Assembly (NCBI RefSeq): GCF_017299535.1 | Contig: NZ_CP071238.1 | Coordinates: forward strand, 3,410,001-3,474,000 | Length of the DNA stretch: 64,000 nucleotides | Source: Serratia marcescens subsp. marcescens ATCC 13880 | Lineage (GTDB): Bacteria; Pseudomonadota; Gammaproteobacteria; Enterobacterales; Enterobacteriaceae | Direction of reading: 5' to 3' | Shown here: positions 49,225-57,298 of the stretch, piece by piece | Position numbering within the stretch: position 1 is the stretch's first letter | Layout of the letters: every line of letters begins with the position of its first letter | Notes under the pieces: model-generated | What the model saw: only the letters and a program-made list of their open reading frames with translations | Told to the model about the DNA's origin: nothing | Databases searched by the model: none | Position numbers and translations under genes: made by a program

Positions 49225-49563
49225 TTAAAGACAGTGTTTTATTTTATTCAGCCTATTATTTATGCGATGGCTCATCATCATCCCTTGATATCTATATTCG
49301 ATTTTTGACTCCCCATTCACATTGAAAACATCCGTAATCTCAATATTAGACGGGGATAATATTGTGTATCCATTACTATATGGCTGAATATAAACATCAC
49401 CGTATCTAAAGCTACTCTCTTGATATCCAAATAAAATGCATTCAGAAATAGATTTAGCATCCTTTTTTGAGACAAATGATTCTGCCGGAGGTGAGCTGCG
49501 CATTTCACTCATTGAAGAGCACCCAGACACAAGGATTGCCGTGATTAATAAAACCTTTTTCAT
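49225..49563 (-). CDS. Small lipoprotein inserted in the tail operon (moron)
   Basis: A 112-residue protein with a lipobox (ILVSGC, cysteine 15) after a short signal sequence. No conserved domain is recognised; the mature part is rich in serine and tyrosine and has two further cysteines. It splits genes K and I, which are adjacent in lambda. It is AT-rich, has its own extended -10 promoter upstream and its own terminator, and so could be expressed when the operon is silent. Phage lipoproteins at such places often block superinfection or protect the host; here that is inference. Confidence 0.7.
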   Translation of the reverse strand: MKKVLLITAILVSGCSSMSEMRSSPPAESFVSKKDAKSISECILFGYQESSFRYGDVYIQPYSNGYTILSPSNIEITDVFNVNGESKIEYRYQGMMMSHRINNRLNKIKHCL

Positions 49564-49591
49564 TACCCTTTTCCTTAAGCTGAAAAGTGGA

Positions 49592-49600
49592 ATGATAGCA
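49592..49600 (-). promoter_or_regulatory. Extended -10 promoter of the lipoprotein gene
   Basis: Minus strand TGCTATCAT: a TGn-extended TATCAT 28 bases upstream of the start codon, in the end of gene K. The -35 region is poor (GCCACA). Confidence 0.45.
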
Positions 49601-50305
49601 TCACATCAGGGCTTTGTGGCGCAACACCTTCACCGTTCGCTCCTTCCAATAACCGCCGTAAGGCACCCGCTGGCTGAGCATGCCGTACATATGGTGCAGC
49701 AACAGGCCATCTGCCAGCAGAATGCCGGCGTGGTTGGCCACCGGCGCCGAAACCTGCATGATCGCCATGTCGCCTGGGTGCGGCGGGCCATCGAACTCGC
49801 GAAAGCCGCAGGCATGCCAGTTTTCCAGATAGCGGTTTTCACCCCGCTCCCACCACGGGTAATCAACGCGGTAATCCTGGAGCGTTATGCCGTGCTCCTG
49901 GCGGAAATAGCTCATGACCAGCCCCCAACAGTCGGTATGCCCCAACACGAACTGGCGACCCACCAGCGGCAGTTCGCCGCGCGGCAAAATGGTGCGCAAA
50001 TCCCCCTCCGGCCAGCTGGCTATCGCCCAGGGCAACTCCATCGCGTCGCACTGCGCCTTGTCCAGCTCACTCGGCTGCGTGGTGGCGTCCGGGTGGCTGT
50101 GCACAATGAGGGTGATGGTGCCCCATTCGGCGGCGGCCACGTAGTCTTCCGGCGCCAGATGAAACTGCTCGGTGGGGTTGTCCGCCAGGTTGCGACACGG
50201 GAAATAGCGCTCCACGCGGGATTTTTGCGCCACCACGCCGCAGCATTCGCGCGGGTACTCGGCCTTGGCGTGCGCCATAATGGCCGCCGCGGTTTTTTCT
50301 TTCAT
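49601..50305 (-). CDS. Tail tip peptidase K (JAMM plus NlpC/P60)
   Basis: A 234-residue protein like lambda gpK with two peptidase domains. The N-terminal Mov34/JAMM domain has the zinc motif VHSHPDATTQPSELD; the C-terminal NlpC/P60 domain has the catalytic cysteine in GHTDCWGLV and histidine in NHAGIL. It probably cuts peptidoglycan locally or matures the tail tip. Nine bases separate it from gene L. Confidence 0.88.
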   Translation of the reverse strand: MKEKTAAAIMAHAKAEYPRECCGVVAQKSRVERYFPCRNLADNPTEQFHLAPEDYVAAAEWGTITLIVHSHPDATTQPSELDKAQCDAMELPWAIASWPEGDLRTILPRGELPLVGRQFVLGHTDCWGLVMSYFRQEHGITLQDYRVDYPWWERGENRYLENWHACGFREFDGPPHPGDMAIMQVSAPVANHAGILLADGLLLHHMYGMLSQRVPYGGYWKERTVKVLRHKALM

Positions 50306-50314
50306 ACTCGCCCC

Positions 50315-51064
50315 CTACTGCCGGATTAACGCCGCGCCCGGGAAGCCGCCAAACGGCAGCGGTTCGTGCTCGCCAAAGCGTTTCTGGCAGTCGCTCAACA
50401 GCCCGCCGCAGCGATCCTGGCTCGGGTCATCCACCGGGTTGCCCTTGTCGTCAAAGTAACGGCTACCGGCGTAATCGCAGCCCTTGCCGGTGCGATAGCC
50501 GCCGCGCGAGCACCAGGTGCACAGGCTGTGGATTTGCCGGGTCGGGATGCGCAATCCCCGCAGGTCAGCCGGACTCGAGAGTTCGAACTCCACCGCTTCG
50601 TCGCTTTCTGTCGCCTTGCGATCGATGTAGAACACCTGCAGCTTTTCCTGCAGCGGATCGGCCGAAGAGTTCCCTTGCGGGAAGTTGCGGGCGTCAAGGT
50701 AGTGCACCAGCGTGTCGTGGATCCGCACCTTGGCCTGCGCCATGTCCTCAAACTGCAGGCAGAGCGCGCTGATCAGGCCGTTGATATTTGCGACCGACAG
50801 CTTGGGCGCGTTGCCCTGGCTGTCGGCGGAAATCTCCAGCCCTTCAACGCTAAACGGCCACGGGCCGTACTCCAGCCCCTGCCACCAGACCGATTTCGCC
50901 GGCAGTTTGCTTTCATCACCGCCGGCGGCGGCCAGCTCTTGCGGCGTAAACGGCAGGGTATCGCAATGAAAGCGCAGAATATCGGCGCCAAACCGGGTGC
51001 CATCCACCTCAATCAGGCGGATGCGGTTGCCCGGCTCCAGCTTTTGCAAATCTGAATTCAGCAT
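50315..51064 (-). CDS. Minor tail protein L
   Basis: A tail tip protein of about 249 residues like lambda gpL. Four cysteines in the C-terminal part (CTWC, GCDY, RCGGLLSDC region) match the [4Fe-4S]-binding set described for lambda L. Two adjacent ATG codons follow GGGGGAG; I use the second for spacing. Confidence 0.86.
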   Translation of the reverse strand: MLNSDLQKLEPGNRIRLIEVDGTRFGADILRFHCDTLPFTPQELAAAGGDESKLPAKSVWWQGLEYGPWPFSVEGLEISADSQGNAPKLSVANINGLISALCLQFEDMAQAKVRIHDTLVHYLDARNFPQGNSSADPLQEKLQVFYIDRKATESDEAVEFELSSPADLRGLRIPTRQIHSLCTWCSRGGYRTGKGCDYAGSRYFDDKGNPVDDPSQDRCGGLLSDCQKRFGEHEPLPFGGFPGAALIRQ

Positions 51065-51076
51065 CATCTCCCCCGG

Positions 51077-51415
51077 TTAAACGTGAAAGGCCTCGGTAAA
51101 CGTGGCCGTCAATGAATAGTTATCCCCGCCCATGGCGACCGGCTTATAGCCCTCGCAGCGGTAAAGGCCGGGAACCTGCGTCGGTGGCGTCCATTGAAAG
51201 GACTTCACCCCGTGATGGTTTTCCAGAAAGACGATGATCGGCGTGATGTAGTCATACTTGCCGACAAAGGTCAGATCCCAGGAGCGCACGATCGGGTTAA
51301 TGCCGTCGCCGGAGACCTGCGCATAGCCGTCGCCGAACTGCGCCTTTCTGACGCGAAAGCGCGTATCGCCGGCGGCGTTGACGCGCGCCGGAAATTCAAA
51401 TGTCTGAATGCCCAT
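51077..51415 (-). CDS. Minor tail protein M
   Basis: A 112-residue tip protein like lambda gpM (FEFPARVNAAGDTRFRVRKAQFGDGYAQ, typical of the family). Its ATG overlaps the stop of the tape measure gene as TAATG, and AAGGGG lies upstream. The frame is open eight codons further, inside gene H. Confidence 0.87.
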   Translation of the reverse strand: MGIQTFEFPARVNAAGDTRFRVRKAQFGDGYAQVSGDGINPIVRSWDLTFVGKYDYITPIIVFLENHHGVKSFQWTPPTQVPGLYRCEGYKPVAMGGDNYSLTATFTEAFHV

Positions 51416-53706
51416 TACATCCCCTTGATTGCTTTCCAAATCGGCTGGCCCGGCATCAGGTTACGGTTGATCACCTTCTGGCTTTCCTGCGCGGCGATAT
51501 TGCCCATCCGTTTACCGAACTCGCCCCATCCCGGATCGGCCTGCGAACTGACGTTGCCGCCGTTCTCGATGGTGATGTAGACAGTCGGCGCCGCCGAAGG
51601 CTGCGGGCCGCCGCCGATCGCCCGCACGCCGAGCGAACCGTCCGCGCCGCGTTTGAGCGGCATGATGGCCTCCGGCCCGGCTTCGCCCATCAAGCCGGCG
51701 CCTCTGGCGAACGCGAACAACGTGGGATTGCTGACGATCTGGCCGCTGAATGCGCTCAGCGAAGGCGAGGCGTATACGCCGCCCTTGGCGTTGGGGACAT
51801 AGCCTTGCCAACCGGTCGGCATGCCCATCGCGCCTGAACCGGCCGCGCCCGCGCCGGCGCTTGCCGCCCCGCCCAGCAAACCGCCGCCGATGTTCATAAA
51901 GGTAGAGAGAAAGGTTCTGGTTAACAGCGCCTGCATCGCCAGATCGATCAGTTGCTGAATGATGGACTGCGTCATGGAGGTCATCAAACCGAGCATGCTT
52001 TGCTTAAAGTTTTGCGTCCCGGTCAGCAGATCGAACATCATGCCGGAGGTCCGTTCCCGCGTCATGTCCACCAGCCCCAGCGCCATCTTGTGCACGCGGC
52101 TCTGCCCGCCGAACAGACTCAGCGCCTGCTGATACTGAGCGTCCGACGATTCTTGCGTCGACGCCTGCATCAGCTGTTCATAGCGCTGTTTATCCAGCAA
52201 GCCTTGCTGGTAGTAGGCCTGGTATTGCGCCTGCTGCTGCACCAATTGGTTGTTAAGCCGAGCGACAGGGTCCACATCACCGGCAATGTTCATACCCGGC
52301 GCGGCGAGCGCGTCGGTTTCGGCCTTCAGCCGCTGGCGCGTCATTTCTTGCTGCTGCATCCGGCTGGCGGTGTGGTACTCGCGCTCGGTCAACAGCCGCC
52401 CGTCATACAACGCCTTCAGCGCCTTGCCGACCTCTTGCTCTTTACGCACCGCCGCCTGCCCTGGCGCGTATTGTTCAGCGAGCTGTTGCCGCTGCCGCTG
52501 GTACTTCTCGGCGTTCAGCGCCATCGCACGCTGCACATCGGCCTGCCCGGCACCGGCCGCCTTGGCCGCTGACGCCAGCTTGGCCTGTGCGCTTTGTTCA
52601 TCCTGGGTGATTTTGTCGAGGCTGCTCAGATGCGCCTGCTCGATTTCCTGACGCAGCTGTTGGTACTGATCAAGAGCCTGCTGCTTACCGTTATCGTTTA
52701 AAATACGACCGACAGGAGGAGCGCTAGTTTGATGGCTCTTAGGCTTAACAGGTTTGGTCTCAACATGGCTATCATTGCCATTCTGTGCATTAACGGCATT
52801 GCTTCGCCTAAGCCGGATCGCTTTCTCGCCCTTAATGACATCTTCCAACTGCGCTTGCAAGGCGTTGCGTTCTTTCTTCACCTCTTTGGGATCAGAATAG
52901 AGGAATCCCAACAACCCTTTGCTTCGCCGCTCTAAGCCAGCAATTCGGATATCGCTCCTGCGCGCCAGTTGGTTTTCGATCTTGGCTTTTTCCTCACTGA
53001 GCGTCTTTAGCTGATCGTCGAAGGTATCAATTTTGACGGCGAGCTTTGCCTTGGAGAGCTTGCTGAGATCTTCGGCCGTCTCGACCGCCGCATCTTTCAA
53101 TGCCAAAGCCGATTGACGGGCCAATTGGTTTTGCTCATGGAAGTACAGCATCGCCAATCCCGCCTGGATGGCGACACCGATCGGGCCGCCAAGCACACCC
53201 AGCGCGACGTTGGCGACGCGAGACGCCGCGCCGACGCCCGATGTCGCCTGAGCCGCCCCGCGCGCCGCCGCCGCCTGATCGCGCCAGGCCGCCGCGCTGT
53301 CATTCAGGCCACCGGCCAGTTTCAGCATCTCCTCCGCCCGGCTGCCACCTTCGCCGGAAGCGCTGCTCGCCTGGCGGGCCGCGTCGTCCAACTGTTTCAT
53401 CTGCGCCGTCGCGGCGACGGTGATGGACGCGAGTTCGGTGAGCGCCTGTCCATACTGGCGCGAGGTGGCGGCGAGGCCCTGCAGCGACAATTCAACGCCG
53501 GCCAGCCCCGCCAGTTTCCCCGCCAGGCCGCCAAGCGTGCCACCGATGCGTTGATACGACTCGTCGGTCTTCTTCGCGTCCTGCTGAGCCTGGCGGTTAA
53601 ATTTGGCGGATTGTTCCCCGGCGGTACGGTAAGCCGCCGTCAGTTTGTTTTTAAAGTTGGTGTCATTCAGTTGCAACCCGACGACCAACTGTGCGGTATC
53701 AGCCAT
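51415..53706 (-). CDS. Tail tape measure protein H
   Basis: A 763-residue tape measure from the ATG at 53706 (MADTAQLVVGLQLND), where it overlaps the end of the T frame. It is largely helical and coiled coil, with a hydrophobic stretch near residues 170-195 and glycine-rich segments near the C-terminus. Tape length sets tail length; by the lambda ratio (853 residues, about 135 nm) a tail of roughly 115-120 nm is expected, which is inference. The region 52700-52940 is AT-richer than the rest. Confidence 0.88.
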   Translation of the reverse strand: MADTAQLVVGLQLNDTNFKNKLTAAYRTAGEQSAKFNRQAQQDAKKTDESYQRIGGTLGGLAGKLAGLAGVELSLQGLAATSRQYGQALTELASITVAATAQMKQLDDAARQASSASGEGGSRAEEMLKLAGGLNDSAAAWRDQAAAARGAAQATSGVGAASRVANVALGVLGGPIGVAIQAGLAMLYFHEQNQLARQSALALKDAAVETAEDLSKLSKAKLAVKIDTFDDQLKTLSEEKAKIENQLARRSDIRIAGLERRSKGLLGFLYSDPKEVKKERNALQAQLEDVIKGEKAIRLRRSNAVNAQNGNDSHVETKPVKPKSHQTSAPPVGRILNDNGKQQALDQYQQLRQEIEQAHLSSLDKITQDEQSAQAKLASAAKAAGAGQADVQRAMALNAEKYQRQRQQLAEQYAPGQAAVRKEQEVGKALKALYDGRLLTEREYHTASRMQQQEMTRQRLKAETDALAAPGMNIAGDVDPVARLNNQLVQQQAQYQAYYQQGLLDKQRYEQLMQASTQESSDAQYQQALSLFGGQSRVHKMALGLVDMTRERTSGMMFDLLTGTQNFKQSMLGLMTSMTQSIIQQLIDLAMQALLTRTFLSTFMNIGGGLLGGAASAGAGAAGSGAMGMPTGWQGYVPNAKGGVYASPSLSAFSGQIVSNPTLFAFARGAGLMGEAGPEAIMPLKRGADGSLGVRAIGGGPQPSAAPTVYITIENGGNVSSQADPGWGEFGKRMGNIAAQESQKVINRNLMPGQPIWKAIKGM

Positions 53707-54303
53707 TTCCCAGCACTCGCATAACGTCAGCACACTGCATATCAATACTGCTTTGCGCGGGCTGACCGGATTGATGAACGGGGGCACTTTCCGCCGCATC
53801 GGCCGTCATGCCTTGCAGTTTGAAATATGCCCGCCAGTGATTCAGGATGTGCGCCGGCATCGCGGCGATCTTGCGAGGATCCGACTCACCCCAGCGATCG
53901 GCCAGTTGGAACACCAACATCAGCCAGGGCGAGTCAGTCAGTTTTTTTCCGCTTCCTCCAGGCTGCCGACCGCATGCCGCTTGACGGCGCCGATGGCTTC
54001 GACCAGCGTCGGGTTGTCGTGCGCCGCCAGCAGATCGTCTACGCTCGGCAAGGCGCCGGCCGGGATGCGTTTGCCGTCCGGCGTCATCAGGCAAGACAGC
54101 AGAAGCTGCACGTTGAGCTGCGCGGCTTTGTTCATGTCACCGCTGTCGATGGCGGCCTTCATGCCGTCTTCGTTTTCCTGCAGTTCCGCGGCTTTCAGGC
54201 GACGGATAAAGGCTTTGGCGCCAAAGATCTGCGTTTCAATCACGTGATCGTCGGATTTCAGCAGCGCCGCTTTCAGCGCTTTCAGATCGTATTTCTCACT
54301 CAT
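53699..54303 (-). CDS. Tail assembly chaperone GT, -1 frameshift product
   Basis: Ribosomes that slip back one base at the heptamer AAAAAAC (plus-strand 53941-53947), at the last codons of G, continue as LTDSPWLMLVFQLADRWGES and end at 53699. The T part of about 80 residues has the typical W-x-Y-F pattern (NHWRAYFKLQ). In lambda the G:GT ratio is needed for tail assembly. Listed as the fusion product; G itself is listed separately. Confidence 0.82.
53938..54303 (-). CDS. Tail assembly chaperone G
   Basis: A 121-residue acidic chaperone (SEKYDLKALKAALLKSDD...) of the tail assembly chaperone family, which coats the tape measure during tail growth. The start at 54303 is preferred to an ATG six codons upstream by the family pattern. 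Its last codons GAA AAA AAC TGA carry the slippery site for the GT product. Confidence 0.83.
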   Translation of the reverse strand: MSEKYDLKALKAALLKSDDHVIETQIFGAKAFIRRLKAAELQENEDGMKAAIDSGDMNKAAQLNVQLLLSCLMTPDGKRIPAGALPSVDDLLAAHDNPTLVEAIGAVKRHAVGSLEEAEKN

Positions 54304-54419
54304 CGGTTTTTCCTTGTTCAATTCGGTTTACTCTGTAATAAGCAGGTTGCCGCAGGCCACATGGCCCGCGGCGGAAGCGTTCGCCTTCAGGCGTTAACCC
54401 GCGGCGAACCGCCAATGGG

Positions 54420-54875
54420 TCACACTTTCGGGGTGACCGAGCCCCAGGTGTTACTGTTTTGCTTGCCCTGGACGGTAATCTGAATGACTTCGCTCGCCGG
54501 GGCGGTGATCTCATTCATTTTCCAGCCGGACAGCGACAGGATGGAGGTGGAGGTGCGGCCATTTGGCAGCTCGACGTAGAACTGCACCGTTTCGCGCTTG
54601 TCCGCCGCATTCAGCAGCGCCGCGAAATCGGCGTTGGACGGATCGTCGATGAAACCGATGGACTTCTCCGCGCCTTCCGGCAGGTCGGAAATAAACTGCT
54701 TGGCGGTATCCAGCAGCGTGGTGCAATCGACAAAACCGCCGGTTTGCCCCATTTCACCTACCGCTTTACAGTTGGTCAGCGCCTTCATGGCCGTCGGCGC
54801 AGCCCCAACGGTGCCCCATTTGACGATAGTGCCGGCAGGCAGCATGGCGTATTCTGGCGAGGTTTTATCAGCCAT
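54420..54875 (-). CDS. Major tail tube protein V
   Basis: A 151-residue tube subunit like the N-terminal domain of lambda gpV, without the extra C-terminal Ig-like domain. The pattern CTTLLDTAKQFISDLPEGAEKSIGFIDDPSN and VQFYVELPNGRTSTS fits the family. Confidence 0.88.
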   Translation of the reverse strand: MADKTSPEYAMLPAGTIVKWGTVGAAPTAMKALTNCKAVGEMGQTGGFVDCTTLLDTAKQFISDLPEGAEKSIGFIDDPSNADFAALLNAADKRETVQFYVELPNGRTSTSILSLSGWKMNEITAPASEVIQITVQGKQNSNTWGSVTPKV

Positions 54876-54916
54876 AGTTTTTCTCTCTCTTTTTTGATGA
54901 AGGATGGTAGCGGTCG

Positions 54917-55309
54917 CTACCGGTTTTCGATGCCATAGCGGACCTTAGCCGCCAGGATGCGTAACACTTGGTGCTTATGGTGATCCAGCGCAGGGCGAAT
55001 AAACGGGGCGGCGGCTTGCGTTGCCGTGCCGTACTCCTGCGCCAGAGCTCTGTGGTAATGCTGTTTACTGGGGCCGACACGCAACGTCACCGCGTTCCAT
55101 CCGGTAACGGCCGGGCGTATCGCGATGCCGGCGCTCAGCGAGGGTTCGCTGTTTGACGCCCCCCGCTCGGCACACTGCCGCATCGTGCTAAGTAGCGGCG
55201 CCAGCGCGGCGTGGCCGGCCTCCGGCAGAATGTGACTGGCGACCTCGCGCCGAATCGCTTCCAAGCGGCGAGTCAATTCCGCCATGCCGGAAACGTTTAT
55301 GGCGATCAC
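54917..55309 (-). CDS. HK97 gp10-like / minor tail protein Z-like
   Basis: A 130-residue protein of the HK97 gp10 family, with the usual start (AELTRRLEAIRREV) and the motif QEYGTATQAAAPFIRPALD. In phages it belongs to the head-tail or tail completion zone. It overlaps the upstream gene by four bases (ATGA). Confidence 0.82.
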   Translation of the reverse strand: MIAINVSGMAELTRRLEAIRREVASHILPEAGHAALAPLLSTMRQCAERGASNSEPSLSAGIAIRPAVTGWNAVTLRVGPSKQHYHRALAQEYGTATQAAAPFIRPALDHHKHQVLRILAAKVRYGIENR

Positions 55310-55695
55310 GCCGCCACCTCGGAATGGGTAATGAGGTAATCACGCGCCATCCGATACTGAACGCGGTTATCCGCCAAGGGCGTGGCGCTCTGCAAAAGGG
55401 TGCTGCGCGTAACCGCCTGTACCGGCCATTCGCCGATATGGCCATGCCGCCCCCCCTCCCAGGCGTTCAAAACCGCCTTATCCAGAGCGATCAGCCGGGA
55501 GTAATCGTCGATCACGTACAGCACGATCTGAAAACGGCTCTGCACCAGCGAACTGTCAACCAGACCGGTGTTCACTTTCAGATCGCTGATCTTCTGATAG
55601 GTCACGCCTTCTTGCTGAGGATCCGGCAAGATCAGCGGATGAACCGCCAGATGGGTTAGCGCGGCCAGCGAGCGTTGGATTTCATCTTCAATCAT
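55306..55695 (-). CDS. Tail completion / terminator protein (DUF3168-like)
   Basis: A 129-residue protein resembling the DUF3168 tail terminator family (MIEDEIQRSLAALTHLAVHPLILPDPQQE... V-x-Y-x-K-I-S). Such rings cap the tail tube, which a headless tail would still need. An upstream ATG at 55752 overlaps the endolysin stop as TGATG and would add 19 residues; the binding site is weak for both. Confidence 0.68.
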   Translation of the reverse strand: MIEDEIQRSLAALTHLAVHPLILPDPQQEGVTYQKISDLKVNTGLVDSSLVQSRFQIVLYVIDDYSRLIALDKAVLNAWEGGRHGHIGEWPVQAVTRSTLLQSATPLADNRVQYRMARDYLITHSEVAA

Positions 55696-55751
55696 TTGGG
55701 CAAGGTCTCCGTCGTTTTGAGGGGGAATCGTTTTACAGACGCATTCAGGCA

Positions 55752-56192
55752 TCAGGTAAGGAACAGCGCGCGTTCCGCCGCACGCCGGGCAACCAGCCCA
55801 TCGAGCCGCACACCGCCCGCATTCACCCATCGGCCGAACTGGTCGGCCGCCCCCTGCCGATCGCCGGCGTTCAGCCGGCGCAGCAGCGTCGAGTTCTCCA
55901 GCGCGCGCAGGCCCAGGTTATAGGCGAAGCTCACCAGCGCATCGAACTGCCCCTGCGTGATCGTCACCGCCACCAGCCGTTCGACGCCCCGTTCGAATTG
56001 GGCGACACCGCACACCAGCAAACGCTCGGCCGTTGCGACATCGATCGCCATGCCGGCCCCAACTTTTCGTCCCGCTACCGGTTGAGTCCACCCGTAGCCG
56101 ATGGTCCAAACGCCGACCGAGTCCTGATAAGCCTGCAAACGCAGGCCTTCGAAACGCTTAATCAGCGCCATGCCATCGTCACTTATCTTCAT
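55752..56192 (-). CDS. Endolysin (GH24 lysozyme)
   Basis: A 146-residue T4-type lysozyme. The catalytic Glu15, Asp24 and Thr30 show the Glu-x8-Asp-x5-Thr spacing of the family (RFEGLRLQAYQDSVGVWTIGYG). There is no signal or anchor sequence, so release needs the holin. It overlaps the holin gene by four bases (ATGA). Confidence 0.92.
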   Translation of the reverse strand: MKISDDGMALIKRFEGLRLQAYQDSVGVWTIGYGWTQPVAGRKVGAGMAIDVATAERLLVCGVAQFERGVERLVAVTITQGQFDALVSFAYNLGLRALENSTLLRRLNAGDRQGAADQFGRWVNAGGVRLDGLVARRAAERALFLT

Positions 56193-56494
56193 TGGTTTCC
56201 TCCTGACGCTTTATTGAGAAATCGGCGTTCCAATGCCTTGATCAGCGATGCTCCCGACCACCCCGCCATGCCGCATACGCCGCCCATCACCTCCGAAGGC
56301 CAGTCGTAATGCAGCGCAATCATCACCATGGTCAAGCCGGCGAAAATAGAGACAAACAGCTGCAAAAACAGCGTCCTCCAGCTAAAGGTTTCGCCGTTCA
56401 AAACCTTGAAGGAATAGCTGGCGATCGCCCCCAGCAGCGTCATGCCGAAAGCAAGCAGCATTGAAAGGATGTTTGGTTCATTTTTCCAAGGCAT
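56189..56494 (-). CDS. Holin
   Basis: A protein of about 101 residues with three predicted membrane helices (about 11-30, 40-62, 70-88) and a basic C-terminus (ALERRFLNKASGGNQ), located directly before the endolysin. The reading frame begins MMIMPWK after AGGGGAGG; the third ATG (56494) has the best spacing, and the earlier ones could make a slightly longer form. Confidence 0.82.
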   Translation of the reverse strand: MPWKNEPNILSMLLAFGMTLLGAIASYSFKVLNGETFSWRTLFLQLFVSIFAGLTMVMIALHYDWPSEVMGGVCGMAGWSGASLIKALERRFLNKASGGNQ

Positions 56495-56603
56495 AATCAT
56501 CATCCTCCCCTTACCGGGGCATAGCCCGATCGTCGGGAGTCATGGAAAAGAGCGGCTAAATGCGGCGCCCCTCTCCGTCATTCCTGTTCCATTTAAATAA
56601 GCG

Positions 56604-56653
56604 GCCATTTACACTGTCGAAAATGGCTTATCCGTTCTGCTCAACCTGAGCAG
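56604..56653. repeat. Two inverted repeats in the late leader
   Basis: GCCATTT-N10-AAATGGC (56604-56627) and CTGCTCA-ACC-TGAGCAG (56637-56653). Neither has a T-tract. They lie in the untranslated leader between the repeat array and the holin gene. Confidence 0.4.
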
Positions 56654-56766
56654 ATAAATAAGGATTACGCCGTTTTATAAAGGAGAAGGATTAGCCTCCC
56701 GCCGTGATCATTCAACGACAGTCATTATTCAGTGAGTGATTGACCGTTTTGACAAGGAGGCTAAAA

Positions 56767-56862
56767 ATGAAAAAACCCGCCGGAGCGAGGTTTGGCTATC
56801 GTGCGGCAGCGCCGGTAACGACTCAGTTTTATCAGATTACGCGTTTATTTGCGTACGCGTGA
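56767..56862 (+). CDS. 31-residue ORF with a perfect Shine-Dalgarno site, opposite the late leader
   Basis: AAGGAGG at 56754-56760 stands six bases before an ATG that opens a 31-codon frame running through most of repeat copy 1 (it starts MKKPAGARFGYRAAAPVTTQ and ends FYQITRLFAYA). The same residues can be read in copies 2-4 in one frame or another, but without the start signal. It runs against the lysis operon. I cannot assign a family with certainty. Confidence 0.4.
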   Translation: MKKPAGARFGYRAAAPVTTQFYQITRLFAYA

Positions 56863-57207
56863 GTCTTTTATTATAAAAAAACAAAACCCCGCCGGAGCGA
56901 GGTTTGGCTATCGTGCGGCAGCGCCGGCAACGACTCAGTTTTATCAGATTACGCGTTTATTTGCGTACGCGTGAGTCTTTTATTATAAAAAAACAAAACC
57001 CCGCCGGAGCGAGGTTTGGCTATCGTGCGGCGGCGCCGGCAACGACTCAGTTTTATCAGATTACGCGTTTATTTGCGTACGCGTGAGTCTTTTATTATAA
57101 AAAAAACAAAACCCCGCCGGAGCGAGGTTTGGCTATCGTGCGGCGGCGCCGGCAACGACTCAGTTTTATCAGATTACTCGCTTATTTGCGTACGCGTGAG
57201 TCTTTTT
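56776..57207. repeat. Four tandem 112-113 bp repeats between Q and the lysis genes
   Basis: Units begin at 56776, 56888, 57000 and 57113 and differ at only a few positions. On the minus strand each unit holds nested inverted repeats (GACTCA...TGAGTC around CGCGT...ACGCG), a CGGCGCCG palindrome, and an imperfect stem AAACCTCGC/GCGGGGTTT followed by a T-rich tract, that is a leftward terminator. TATAAT follows each tract. Confidence 0.85.
56884..56905 (-). terminator. Repeat-unit terminator (copy 2; equivalents in copies 1, 3 and 4)
   Basis: Nine-pair stem with one mismatch and loop TCCG, then TGTTTTTTT on the minus strand. Equivalent hairpins lie near 56772-56793, 56996-57017 and 57109-57130. 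Confidence 0.65.
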
Positions 57208-57298
57208 TTAAATTCTTGCAACGCGCATACGCTATTATTATTCCTGATGTCACAGTGAAACGAGAAATAAACCCTCATCAACTTCAACGGCAGCAGTT

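Noticed and set aside
56776-57207. CRISPR array
   Set aside because: The units are contiguous 112-bp copies with no spacers and no cas genes nearby.
56904-57258. 60- to 80-codon frames in repeat copies 2-4
   Set aside because: They lack ribosome binding sites and exist only because the repeat unit reads open in shifted frames; only the frame in copy 1 has start signals.
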